A DNA stretch of 64,000 nt, taken from contig NZ_PDOD01000001.1 of NCBI RefSeq assembly GCF_003226325.1, forward strand, positions 1,054,001-1,118,000, given 5' to 3'. Positions within the stretch are counted from its first letter, which is position 1, and each line of letters opens with the position of its first letter. Under the pieces are notes generated by a model. It saw only the letters and a list, made by a program, of their open reading frames with translations. It did not search any database and was not told where the DNA came from. Origin of the DNA: Salipaludibacillus keqinensis (GTDB taxonomy: Bacteria; Bacillota; Bacilli; Bacillales; Salisediminibacteriaceae). Made by a program: the position numbers and the translations under genes. This document shows, piece after piece, positions 28,628 to 36,595 of this stretch.

Positions 28628-28650
28628 ACCGCGAGAACCGTCCCCACGGT
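28628..28650 (+). repeat. Dispersed palindromic repeat
   Basis: ACCGCG-AGAACCGTCCC-CACGGT; four outer pairs ACCG/CGGT, one mismatch, then G-C. Confidence 0.75.
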
Positions 28651-28950
28651 CACAAAGAAATAACGACAAAGGGGTTGCGATTCTTTGTTGTTTTTATCTA
28701 ATGAAAGAAGTTGCTCGATAAGAAGAGAACGTTTTGTCATGAAAGGTCAATAAACGTCAGAACTTTTCAATTTAAGAGGCTGTAATCCTATGATACGATT
28801 AATGCATTGTTGCTAATAAAAGAAAATTACAGGAAGAATGAGAGAGCTACTTTTTCAAAAAGGCATGGATGAGTGGAACGGTTTGTAATAGAGCTCTCTA
28901 AAACAGCGGTAACGGTCTATCATTCTATGAGAGTAAAATTGGAGGATTTC

Positions 28951-30102
28951 ATGAAAAAAAGACAATGTGTAGCGATGCTGTTAGCTGGTGGCAAGGGTTC
29001 GAGATTAAAGGAATTAACGGATACGATTGCTAAGCCGGCGGTGCCCTTTGGAGGGAAATATCGGATCATTGATTTCACCCTAAGTAACTGTCAAACATCG
29101 GGTATTCAGACGGTAGGTTTGTTAACACAATACTCTCCTCATACATTACAGAATTACATTGGAAGAGGAGAAGCGTGGGGGTTCGATCGAAAACAGGGAG
29201 GTTTAACGATTCTCCCGCCTTACCAATGCAAAAATACGGACCATTGGTATGAAGGAACGGCTCATGCGGTTTATCAAAATTTGGACTACATTGAACAATA
29301 TGACCCAGAACATGTTCTGATCATTTCAGGGGATCACATTTACAAGATGGATTATACAGAAATGCTTGAAAGCCACATTCAATCTCAGGCTGACGCCACG
29401 GTTTCTGTAAAGCCCGTTCCTTGGAATGAAGCTAGCAGGTTCGGTGTCATTCGCACAGATGACACAAATAGAATTAAAGATTTTGAAGAAAAACCAGAGT
29501 ATCCCACGTCAAATTTAGCCTCTATGGGCGTTTATATTTTCAAGTGGTCCGTTTTAAAACAATTATTGATCGAAGAAGAAAAAAATGAATTCTCCACGAA
29601 AGACTTTGGTAAAGATATTCTCCCAAGAATGCTCCAGGATCAACGACCTTTATTTGCATATCCCTTCCATGGCTATTGGAAAGATGTTGGAACATTAGAG
29701 AGTTACTGGGAAGCGAACATGGACTTACTAAATAAAGAATCGAACATTTTTTTATCAACGAAAGAAATCGATGTAAATACAGTCGAACAAAGCTATCCTC
29801 CACAATATATTGATCACGCTGCCACAGTTAAACAAAGCTTGCTCAGCGAAGGCAATGAAGTGTATGGCGAGGTTGATCATTCTGTTCTTTTCGGAGGGGT
29901 GAAAATCGGTCTGGGAGCCAAGGTAAGAAACTCGGTCATCTTACCCAATGCGGTGATTGGAGATCATGCTGTCATTGATCATGCAATCATCGGAGAAAAC
30001 GTATTTATTCCAACATATTGTGAGGTAGGCTCTCCTAAGAGTGACATTGTCTTGATAGGGAAATCATTGATGGAAGAAAGTAAAATGCATAGTATCAGAT
30101 AA
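28951..30102 (+). CDS. glgC: Glucose-1-phosphate adenylyltransferase
   Basis: This makes ADP-glucose for glycogen synthesis. The nucleotidyltransferase motif is [17 protein letters not shown] (residues 6-22), followed by [38 protein letters not shown] and the sugar-binding [10 protein letters not shown]. The C-terminal third has hexapeptide-like repeats ([19 protein letters not shown]). I place the start at ATG 28951, after TTGGAGG, giving 383 residues like other Bacillus GlgC; the in-frame sequence upstream is leader. No glgB, glgD, glgA or glgP lies beside it, unlike the glgBCDAP operon of B. subtilis. Confidence 0.93.
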   Translation: MKKRQCVAMLLAGGKGSRLKELTDTIAKPAVPFGGKYRIIDFTLSNCQTSGIQTVGLLTQYSPHTLQNYIGRGEAWGFDRKQGGLTILPPYQCKNTDHWYEGTAHAVYQNLDYIEQYDPEHVLIISGDHIYKMDYTEMLESHIQSQADATVSVKPVPWNEASRFGVIRTDDTNRIKDFEEKPEYPTSNLASMGVYIFKWSVLKQLLIEEEKNEFSTKDFGKDILPRMLQDQRPLFAYPFHGYWKDVGTLESYWEANMDLLNKESNIFLSTKEIDVNTVEQSYPPQYIDHAATVKQSLLSEGNEVYGEVDHSVLFGGVKIGLGAKVRNSVILPNAVIGDHAVIDHAIIGENVFIPTYCEVGSPKSDIVLIGKSLMEESKMHSIR

Positions 30103-30109
30103 AGGAATA

Positions 30110-30141
30110 AAAACCACTTCGATCGTCCTGAAGTGGTTTTT
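30110..30141 (+). terminator. Terminator after glgC
   Basis: AAAACCACTTC pairs perfectly with GAAGTGGTTTT around a 9-base loop, followed by a short T-run. Confidence 0.85.
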
Positions 30142-30268
30142 GTCTATGTGGAAAAATCATAGAGATAATGTCATCATATGTTTAAAGGTATATGAAATTG
30201 TTCAATAATCACTATTGCATCCGCATTATTAAGGGCAAAAGACACCGATTAATATGAAGGAGGAAAAC

Positions 30269-30964
30269 ATGATGGAAAAGACGTGGGGAATCGTTGGGAT
30301 TGGTCGATTAGGTAAAGCGATCCTTACTCAATGTGAACAACCTACAGGAATTTATCATCCGGATACTGCAAAAGCTGAAACCGTAAGTAAGGACTATTCT
30401 CACGCTGAAACGATGGGAAAGAAAGACTTAACTCAATTAGATTATTTAATATTAGCCCTCCCAGCAAAACAAATCATCCCTTTTATTCATGAATGTGAAT
30501 CTGAAGGGTACCCGTTAAATAAGGCTGTCTTGCTAAATGTAGCGACCACGATGCCGACTGCACAACTAAATGAGGCGTTCCCTCATCTTACTTTTATAGG
30601 CATGAAATTTGTTGGCCATTCTGAGAATTTAATGAGTAACGGAAACGGCCTGTTTGTAACGGACCAGAAGGTGATAGACAAGAAAGAATATGAAAACATC
30701 CTTCACCGTTTTTCACAGTTAGGTCAAGTCGTGGCAGATGACGAGTCAACCGTTGAAGAAGTGAATAAAATGGCTACCTATTATGCCGTGAAGGCTGCGA
30801 AAGATTTAGAAGAGAAGATGACCGAACAAGGTTTTCCAGAAATATATAGAAAGCATTGTTTACGATCCATCTTGCCAGAAGTGATTCGAGTTTATTCAAA
30901 AGGAAACATCGGTCAATTTGTTCAAGAGATCGTCGATGAACTGGAAAATGAACGTAATAACTAA
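30269..30964 (+). CDS. NAD(P)-binding protein, pyrroline-5-carboxylate reductase-like
   Basis: The N-terminal Rossmann fold begins WGIVGIGRLGKAIL (GxGxxG) and continues with a YLILALPAKQIIPFI strand, as in ProC/F420-dependent oxidoreductases. The C-terminal helical part resembles the ProC dimerisation region only weakly, and the 231-residue length is short of ProC (about 270). The reaction is not assigned. AAGGAGG lies before two adjacent ATGs (30269 and 30272); either may be used. Confidence 0.75.
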   Translation: MMEKTWGIVGIGRLGKAILTQCEQPTGIYHPDTAKAETVSKDYSHAETMGKKDLTQLDYLILALPAKQIIPFIHECESEGYPLNKAVLLNVATTMPTAQLNEAFPHLTFIGMKFVGHSENLMSNGNGLFVTDQKVIDKKEYENILHRFSQLGQVVADDESTVEEVNKMATYYAVKAAKDLEEKMTEQGFPEIYRKHCLRSILPEVIRVYSKGNIGQFVQEIVDELENERNN

Positions 30965-31003
30965 GCTTACGACTCTATAAATCTCCTATTTATAACGTTC
31001 AAC

Positions 31004-31036
31004 GCCTATCCTTCATCGAAGGATAGGCTATTTTAT
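31004..31036 (+). terminator. Terminator after the NAD(P)-binding protein gene
   Basis: A perfect 10-bp stem GCCTATCCTT/AAGGATAGGC with a 5-base loop, then TATTTTATTT. Confidence 0.8.
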
Positions 31037-31203
31037 TTGCTGTCTTATAAGGGTTATTTTCTGTCAATAAAGGAGGCATATGATACTATAGAATTACAAA
31101 TCAAACAAACGTCCGTTCCCGTCCGGGCCTTGGTGACCAGCTTATATAAGAGTGAGTACATCCAAAGAAATCAAACATAACACGATTAACAGGGGATGAG
31201 TGT

Positions 31204-32004
31204 ATGAAAATGAATTTAGTGACCGTGGTTGCCAGTCTTTCAATCGTAGCTACAATCGTCTGGATCATCGGTCTTGGGATGACGATCAATGATCAACTGT
31301 TACAAGAATCTTCAGCTGGTTCGCCACCCGCTTCCACTTCTGATGAAGCAGAACAATCGAGTGATACGTTCCTGTTAGCACTAGGAGACTCTCTTACTCG
31401 GGGAACAGGAGACTTGCAAGGGCAAGGGTATGTGACGTATTTACTGGACGAGTTAAAATCGAGAAGCGACCAGTCGATCCAACTATCTAATCTTGCAGTC
31501 AGGGGATATACCTCAGAAGAACTGTTAAATCAGCTCGAGCAAACGGAAATTCAAAGGCAAATCGCCCAAGCGGACATGATCTTCATGACAATTGGTGGAA
31601 ATGATTTGTTTCAAGGTGGCCAAGCACTGAGCGTAGACTCTGCTTTTATTATTGAGAATTCGACAGAAACGTATTTGGAGAACCTCGAAGAGATTTACAG
31701 CGCGATCGAGAGTGCCAACGGTGATACGACGGTCTATCATCTGGGACTGTATAACCCATTCAATCAGTTAGACGGGGCGGAGATGACATCGAGCGCCGTG
31801 CGCAATTGGAATAATGAATCTGCTGAAATAGCAGCTAAATTCGATCACGTTGTGTTCGTTCCTACTTACGACCTCTTTCAATTAGACGTGAACGACTTTA
31901 TATATAGCGATCAGTTTCACCCGAACAACGAAGGCTACCAGTTGATTGGCCGACGTCTTGCGGCTCTAATTACATTGAACGAGGGAGGCGAGGGCGATGA
32001 ATAG
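31204..32004 (+). CDS. Membrane-anchored GDSL/SGNH esterase
   Basis: This is an SGNH-hydrolase with an N-terminal hydrophobic anchor (about residues 5-27) followed by a Ser/Glu-rich linker, so the enzyme is extracytoplasmic. Block I ALGDSLTRGTG carries the nucleophile Ser (about 65), block III TIGGNDLF the oxyanion Asn, and block V SDQFHPNNEGYQ the Asp and His. The gene overlaps the ABC ATPase by 8 bases, so the esterase and the exporter are made together; it may process a lipid or acylated compound handled by the exporter (inference). Confidence 0.9.
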   Translation: MKMNLVTVVASLSIVATIVWIIGLGMTINDQLLQESSAGSPPASTSDEAEQSSDTFLLALGDSLTRGTGDLQGQGYVTYLLDELKSRSDQSIQLSNLAVRGYTSEELLNQLEQTEIQRQIAQADMIFMTIGGNDLFQGGQALSVDSAFIIENSTETYLENLEEIYSAIESANGDTTVYHLGLYNPFNQLDGAEMTSSAVRNWNNESAEIAAKFDHVVFVPTYDLFQLDVNDFIYSDQFHPNNEGYQLIGRRLAALITLNEGGEGDE

Positions 32005-32914
32005 TCAGCCATCAACTTTAGTGGTGAAAAACCTTTGTAAAGATATTGGAAAAAAGAACATCATTAAAAACATTTCTTTCGAATTAAAGGAAGGGGAGGT
32101 CTTCGGTTTTTTGGGGCCTAATGGATCTGGAAAAACAACGACGGTCCGTATGTTAGTAGGATTAATCAAACCTACTTCAGGCGAGGTGTACATTTATGGC
32201 CACAATTTGCAACAAGAATTTATTCAAGCGATCGACCATATCGGCGTTATCGTTGAAAATCCAGAACTCTATCCTTATTTATCAGGCTGGGAGAATTTGG
32301 AGCAGTTCGCCCGGATGGTCCCTCGAATTGAACAGGCTAGATTGCTAGAAGTGGTCGATCTTGTCGGTCTCCAAAACCGGATTCATGATACGGTCAAAAC
32401 GTATTCCCTGGGAATGAGGCAACGGTTAGGGATCGCTCAGGCCTTGCTCGGAAACCCTAAAGTGCTTATCCTCGATGAACCGACCAATGGTCTTGATCCC
32501 GGTGGCATTAGAGAAATGAGAGAGTTTATTCGTACGCTTGCTGAACGAGATAACATTAGTATCCTCGTCTCTTCTCATTTATTGAGTGAAATTCAATTGA
32601 TGTGCGATCGTGTGGCGATCATTTCGAAAGGACAAATCATCACCGTTGATTCTGTGGAACACCTTTTGGCCGAGAAGGAGCGTGTGTGGTGGAAGCTTGA
32701 TCCGATGTCCATAGGCAAAACCATTGTATCTGAAAAAATGAAGATTGTAGCTGAACATGAAGACGTCCTTATTAGCCATTACGATGGAGAGAGCATTGCG
32801 AACATCAACGAAAAACTTGTTCATGCTGGGGTGAACGTTCACGGGATTGAGATCAAATTGCCCACATTAGAAGATCTGTTTATTGAACTGACAGGGGGCG
32901 AAACGATTGATTAA
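31997..32914 (+). CDS. ABC transporter ATP-binding protein, ABC-2 type
   Basis: Walker A GFLGPNGSGKTTTVR (about 36-50), Q-loop VENPELYPY, signature YSLGMRQRLGIAQAL, Walker B VLILDEPTNGLDPGG and switch His in LVSSHLLSE are all intact. The last 80 residues are the variable C-terminal region of BcrA/YhcH-like exporters. It overlaps both neighbours by 8 bases: the GDSL esterase before and the permease after. The substrate is unknown; related systems export bacitracin-like antibiotics or lipid-linked molecules. Confidence 0.94.
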   Translation: MNSQPSTLVVKNLCKDIGKKNIIKNISFELKEGEVFGFLGPNGSGKTTTVRMLVGLIKPTSGEVYIYGHNLQQEFIQAIDHIGVIVENPELYPYLSGWENLEQFARMVPRIEQARLLEVVDLVGLQNRIHDTVKTYSLGMRQRLGIAQALLGNPKVLILDEPTNGLDPGGIREMREFIRTLAERDNISILVSSHLLSEIQLMCDRVAIISKGQIITVDSVEHLLAEKERVWWKLDPMSIGKTIVSEKMKIVAEHEDVLISHYDGESIANINEKLVHAGVNVHGIEIKLPTLEDLFIELTGGETID

Positions 32915-33887
32915 TCTCGTTCATAATGAGCTGATTAAGCTTGTCCGTAAAAAAAGATTGTACGTCGTTATTGCGATACTTGCCGTTCTCGTCTGTTTGT
33001 TCACCTATGCCCAAATGAAACAAGTGGAATCGATGCAAGAGCGACTAGGAACGTTGGACTGGCGCACTGAACTTCAACAAGAGATTACCAATACACAGAA
33101 CCGGCTAAATTCAAGCGGGATTTCCGATGAATGGCGTGGCTATTTGCAAATCCAAGTGAGTCAGCAAGAATATTATTTGGAGCAAGATATTAATCCAAGC
33201 GCTCCCGGAGCCCCAACTTTTATGCGTGTGTTTATTGAAAATGCTATAGACCTCGTATTGCCACTGTTAGTCGTTGTGGTGGTAGCGGACCTTGTTTCTT
33301 CCGAGTCCAGTGCAGGAACAATCAAAATGCTGTTGACAAGACCAGTGAAGCGATGGCGAATTTTGTTAAGCAAGTTTTTGACGATGGTTTTTTCTGTGTC
33401 TTTTATTGTGTTGTCCATGGGGGTCTTATCATACGTGATTTCTGGAGCCGTATTTGGCTATTCAGGTTGGAGCTTGCCGATCTTAACTGGGTTTGCCGTT
33501 GAAGGAGAAGAACTTGTCACGACCAATGTGCGCTTAATTGAACAATGGGAATACATTCTCATGGAGCTTGGATTATCATGGTTTGTAGGGATCACCGTCG
33601 GGGCAATCACGTTGATGCTTTCCGTTCTTATGCGCAGCACAGCAGCAGTGATGGGTGTTATGCTAGCCGCCTTGATTTCCGGCGCCATCTTGTCCAACAT
33701 GGTCTCTTCTTGGGAAACGGCCAAGTATTTTTTCATGGTCAATCTACGTGTGACGAATTATATTAGCGGGATGGGAGCACCGATCGAAGGCATGACCCTA
33801 GGTTTTTCGTTAATGGTCCTGACCGTATGGGGGCTAGTAGCTCTCCTTGTCGCTTTCATTACATTCACTAGGAAAGATGTCTATTAA
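32907..33887 (+). CDS. ABC-2 type permease
   Basis: This is the membrane partner of the ATPase upstream. TM1 is at about 17-35, followed by a large extracellular loop (about 36-105, with KQVESMQERLGTLDW). Five more TM segments follow between residues 110 and 320. The amphipathic VRKKRLYVVIAIL start and the TIKMLLTRPVKRWRILLSKF coupling loop are typical of ABC-2 permeases. It starts inside the ATPase 3' end (8-base overlap). Confidence 0.9.
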   Translation: MINLVHNELIKLVRKKRLYVVIAILAVLVCLFTYAQMKQVESMQERLGTLDWRTELQQEITNTQNRLNSSGISDEWRGYLQIQVSQQEYYLEQDINPSAPGAPTFMRVFIENAIDLVLPLLVVVVVADLVSSESSAGTIKMLLTRPVKRWRILLSKFLTMVFSVSFIVLSMGVLSYVISGAVFGYSGWSLPILTGFAVEGEELVTTNVRLIEQWEYILMELGLSWFVGITVGAITLMLSVLMRSTAAVMGVMLAALISGAILSNMVSSWETAKYFFMVNLRVTNYISGMGAPIEGMTLGFSLMVLTVWGLVALLVAFITFTRKDVY

Positions 33888-33929
33888 AAAACAACGGTCT
33901 TCACAGAGACGGAAGTTTAATAACTGTCC

Positions 33930-34426
33930 CTACCGCGTCAACGGCTTCTGATCGAAATAGTCTAGAGCTTGGTTCACGTCATCGATGTCGTAGATGCTCT
34001 TCTCTAGACAAAACTGGATGACTAAGTCGCTCGTATGACAGGATGATAATGAATGCCCACCTGAGCTGAGTAGATCTTCTACTTGCTGTTGGTTTAACTC
34101 TAAAGCAAAAGCAAGAGCTAATATAGTGTTTTTACCAGGCCGGTAATTGGGGTTGGAGCGTATTTTCGAAAAATGCTTCCGATCCAGTCCGGCCTTTTTG
34201 TATATGTCTGGGTCACTGAGCCCTTTTTTGTCAATGAACCGAAACAACATCTGATTCCAAGAGGGCTGCCGTTTTTTTCAATAAAGTCTTCTAAATCGGT
34301 CAGCGTCCTCTCTTCTTCGATTCTCTCTTCTGAAAACTTCTCATTTTCATACAAGAGAAACTCAACCCCGTTAAGATGTTCTTCCAAATATGTTTCTAGT
34401 TCTTTAAGAATCTTGTGATCAAGCAT
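33930..34426 (-). pseudogene. Frameshifted helix-turn-helix-like protein gene
   Basis: Two overlapping reading frames together form one protein. The first (from ATG 34426 after GGGAGG) gives MLDHKILKELETYLEEHLNG to LEDFIEKNGSPLG. The second resumes with QMLFRFIDKKGLSDPDIYKK and runs through GLDRKHFSKIRSNPNYRPGK to the stop at 33930. A single lost A in GGAATCAGATG (about 34250) explains the break: GGAAATCAGATG would join them as PLGNQMLF. The C-terminal part looks like a helix-turn-helix fold (YKKAGLDRKHFSKI). The gene is divergent from the vWA gene. A sequencing error cannot be excluded. Confidence 0.7.
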
Positions 34427-34519
34427 TTCTTCAACCTCCCTGGAATGTCGCTTTCAAGGCGACCTATTCGTAGATCATCTTAGCTATGATTATATCAATA
34501 ACAAAGGAGGATGATGAAG

Positions 34520-35101
34520 ATGAATAACCAACGAACTGAAATTGTATTCTTACTAGACCGAAGTGGATCCATGGCTGGACTGGAGCGGGACACCGTTGGA
34601 GGTTTCAATGCGTTTATTACACAACAGTGCAAGCATGAAGGAGAGACGACCCTGACGACCGTTTTGTTTGATGATCATTATGAAATTCTCTGGAATGGTG
34701 TATCTGCAAACGAAGTGACTCTAACAGAAAAGGAGTATTATGTTAGAGGCACTACCGCTCTCTTGGATTCCATAGGAAAAACAATTCTTGAAGTGGGTGC
34801 ACGATTGTCAAAAACAAAAGAGGAGGAACGCCCTGGAAAGATGATCATGGTCATTACTACCGATGGAATGGAGAACGCGAGCCGCGAGTTCACCTATGAG
34901 AAAGTAAAAGAATTGATCCATCATCAGCAAACGAAATACAATTGGGAGTTTATTTTCATGGGCGCAAACATTGATGCTGCGAAAGAGGCAGGAAACATGG
35001 GGGTTTCAAGGGACAGTGCCTTCTCATTTGAAGCATCGTCTAAAGGTGTAGACAAGATGTATGAACAGGTTTGTGAAGTCGTGTCCGAAAAAAGAATCTA
35101 A
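34520..35101 (+). CDS. von Willebrand factor A domain protein (TerY-like)
   Basis: This 193-residue protein is essentially one vWA domain. The MIDAS metal site is intact: DRSGS at residues 12-16, Thr in RGTTALLDS (about 77) and Asp in ITTDGMEN (about 117). FIFMGANIDA follows near the C-terminus. I chose ATG 34520 because AAAGGAGG is 9 bases upstream; two ATGs directly after the ribosome site are too close. It is probably cytosolic, with no signal peptide. It is paired head-to-head with the frameshifted helix-turn-helix-like gene. Confidence 0.87.
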   Translation: MNNQRTEIVFLLDRSGSMAGLERDTVGGFNAFITQQCKHEGETTLTTVLFDDHYEILWNGVSANEVTLTEKEYYVRGTTALLDSIGKTILEVGARLSKTKEEERPGKMIMVITTDGMENASREFTYEKVKELIHHQQTKYNWEFIFMGANIDAAKEAGNMGVSRDSAFSFEASSKGVDKMYEQVCEVVSEKRI

Positions 35102-35366
35102 TTATACGTCTTTTTGGCGGGGGGCTACTACATAGAGCATCCCCGCCCCTCATTTCTTATATGAGATGTGATAAGAGGATATTACACACTTTTACAACGT
35201 TAGTTCGTGATGGACATTGTTCAAAACAAAAATGACACTAATAAAGCATGCTGAAAAGGATGAGAATGGCGCTCATCTTCATTTCAAAAAAAACAGCACA
35301 TGATTATAAAGATGACGTTTAGAGATAAGATGTTCGTACATGGTGTTTTAATATCGTACATATGAG
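35102..35366. other. Intergenic region with a weak hairpin
   Basis: GGCGGGG and CCCCGCC (about 35117-35150) can pair around a 16-base loop but no T-run follows, so termination is uncertain. The rest has no recognised gene. Confidence 0.4.
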
Positions 35367-35394
35367 TTTACATGGAATATTGTTATGTTAGAAT
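35367..35394 (+). promoter_or_regulatory. Predicted promoter of the lipoprotein gene
   Basis: TTTACA (35367-35372), a 16-base spacer, and TAGAAT (35389-35394) preceded by TGT, an extended -10. It lies 35 bases before the lipoprotein start. Confidence 0.5.
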
Positions 35395-35428
35395 ATTCAC
35401 CAAGATCTATTTGAAAGGGGAATGACGA

Positions 35429-36262
35429 ATGAAGAAAAAATGGTTATCAGCACTAACTCTCGCTGCTACGGTATCAGTAGTAGCTGCTTGCGGAAATGAC
35501 AATGAACCCAATGAAGGAAATACTGAAGGAAACAATAATAATGAGGCTACTGAAACGCAACAAGAAGAGCCTGCTGAAGATAATGAATCTGCAAACGAAG
35601 TTGCAATGGAAGGCGAAGAAGGTGCTCAGCCAGATATGCCTGAACCAGATTTAGAAGGCATTCCGGATGTTGTTGCGGAAGTGAATGGGGAAGAGATTTC
35701 AGGTGAAGAGTTTGAAGCAACTTACTCTGGACAATTCCAGCAAATGACGATGCAAATGCAAATGACCGGCGAGGAGGTTGATCAAGAGCAGTTAAAAGCG
35801 CAAACAGTAGAAGAAATGATCGGAACAGAGCTTCTTATCCAAGAAGCAAACAGCGGTGGCTATGATGCTACAGAAGAAGACATCAACGAAACCTTAGATG
35901 AAATCGCAGCTCAAAGCGGTATGGAATCTCAAGATCAATTCCTAGCCGCATTAGAAGATCAAGGCATGGATGAAGAAGAAGTCATGTCTCAAGTTGAAAC
36001 GCAAGTGAAGATCGATCAATTGCTTGCCAGCGAAACAGGTGACGCTGAACCTTCAGATGAAGAACTTGAACAACTTTACGATGAAATGGTCGCTCAACAA
36101 GAACAAATGGGTGGAGCAGAAGGTGAAGAAACGGAAATTCCATCATTTGAAGAAATGAAACCTGAACTAGAAAACCATGTTCAAGCTGAAAAAGAAGCTG
36201 AAGCCGCTCAAACGCTCGTAGAAGACTTACGAGAAGATGCTGATGTAACGGTTCATTTATAA
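35429..36262 (+). CDS. Acidic SurA/PrsA-like lipoprotein without PPIase domain
   Basis: This is a surface lipoprotein with signal peptide and lipobox VVAAC (Cys about residue 21). A long, Glu/Asn-rich linker (22-75) precedes a SurA N-terminal-type domain (about 80-200: DVVAEVNGEEISGEEFEATY, VEEMIGTELLIQEAN, EVMSQVETQVKIDQLL). A C-terminal FEEMKPELENHVQAEKEAEA helix closes the chaperone module. The parvulin domain found in PrsA (between these halves) is missing, so it is likely a chaperone-only protein. It is strongly acidic, which suits an extracellular protein in saline surroundings. Confidence 0.85.
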   Translation: MKKKWLSALTLAATVSVVAACGNDNEPNEGNTEGNNNNEATETQQEEPAEDNESANEVAMEGEEGAQPDMPEPDLEGIPDVVAEVNGEEISGEEFEATYSGQFQQMTMQMQMTGEEVDQEQLKAQTVEEMIGTELLIQEANSGGYDATEEDINETLDEIAAQSGMESQDQFLAALEDQGMDEEEVMSQVETQVKIDQLLASETGDAEPSDEELEQLYDEMVAQQEQMGGAEGEETEIPSFEEMKPELENHVQAEKEAEAAQTLVEDLREDADVTVHL

Positions 36263-36332
36263 TTTTTTTGCATCAAAACATTGGTTACCTCGATAGAAAA
36301 AATAATTAAATTGATTTTTCTGAATTTAAACC

Positions 36333-36361
36333 TTGTAGCTAGGGTTAGAATCTGTTATTAT
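36333..36361 (+). promoter_or_regulatory. Predicted promoter of the riboswitch-serA transcript
   Basis: TTGTAG (36333-36338), a 17-base spacer, and TATTAT (36356-36361) with TGT immediately upstream. Transcription would start close to the 5' edge of the riboswitch. Confidence 0.5.
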
Positions 36362-36375
36362 GAGAGAAATCAAAA

Positions 36376-36447
36376 GGCTATGTGTAACTGGCGAACACGG
36401 ATGACCGTGAGGGAGCACATAGTTATCGTATAGCCGTTCGCCTGGGC
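36376..36447 (+). ncRNA. ZTP (pfl) riboswitch
   Basis: The leader contains the conserved blocks of the ZTP/ZMP-sensing pfl RNA. CTATGTG (36379-36385) pairs with CACATAG (36415-36421) as P1. ACTGGCGAACA opens the first domain, CACGG/CCGTG forms P2 and GAGGGAGC follows. The second domain ends with TTCGCCTGGGC, whose CGCC can pair with GGCG as the pseudoknot. ZTP riboswitches turn on one-carbon, purine and glycine/serine genes when folate is short. The downstream dehydrogenase feeds serine, the one-carbon donor, which fits. This was recognised by eye, without a covariance search. Confidence 0.8.
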
Positions 36448-36479
36448 AAAGGTAAGGGATTAACTTCCCTTGCCTTTTT
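36448..36479 (+). terminator. Riboswitch expression-platform terminator
   Basis: AAAGGTAAGGGA pairs with TCCCTTGCCTTT (one wobble), then TTTTT. It begins directly after the riboswitch CCTGGGC block, so ligand binding could prevent it from forming. It lies 117 bases before the serA-like start. Confidence 0.8.
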
Positions 36480-36595
36480 CTGCTTATTTTTAGGGGGGAT
36501 CGCTGAAAGAATATACTTAATATAGCTCGTTTTAAGAGAATGGGATGAAACAGATCAAGGAATTGACTATCAGACAACCAGAGGAGAGATTTTTA

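Noticed and set aside
28873-28950. Longer GlgC start
   Set aside because: The upstream in-frame sequence has no ribosome site and no GlgC homology; TTGGAGG precedes the ATG at 28951.
31101-31140. Another copy of the AGAACCGTCCC repeat
   Set aside because: It only has CCGTTCCCGTCC and partial GGTGACC; the core is not preserved, so it is at most a decayed remnant.
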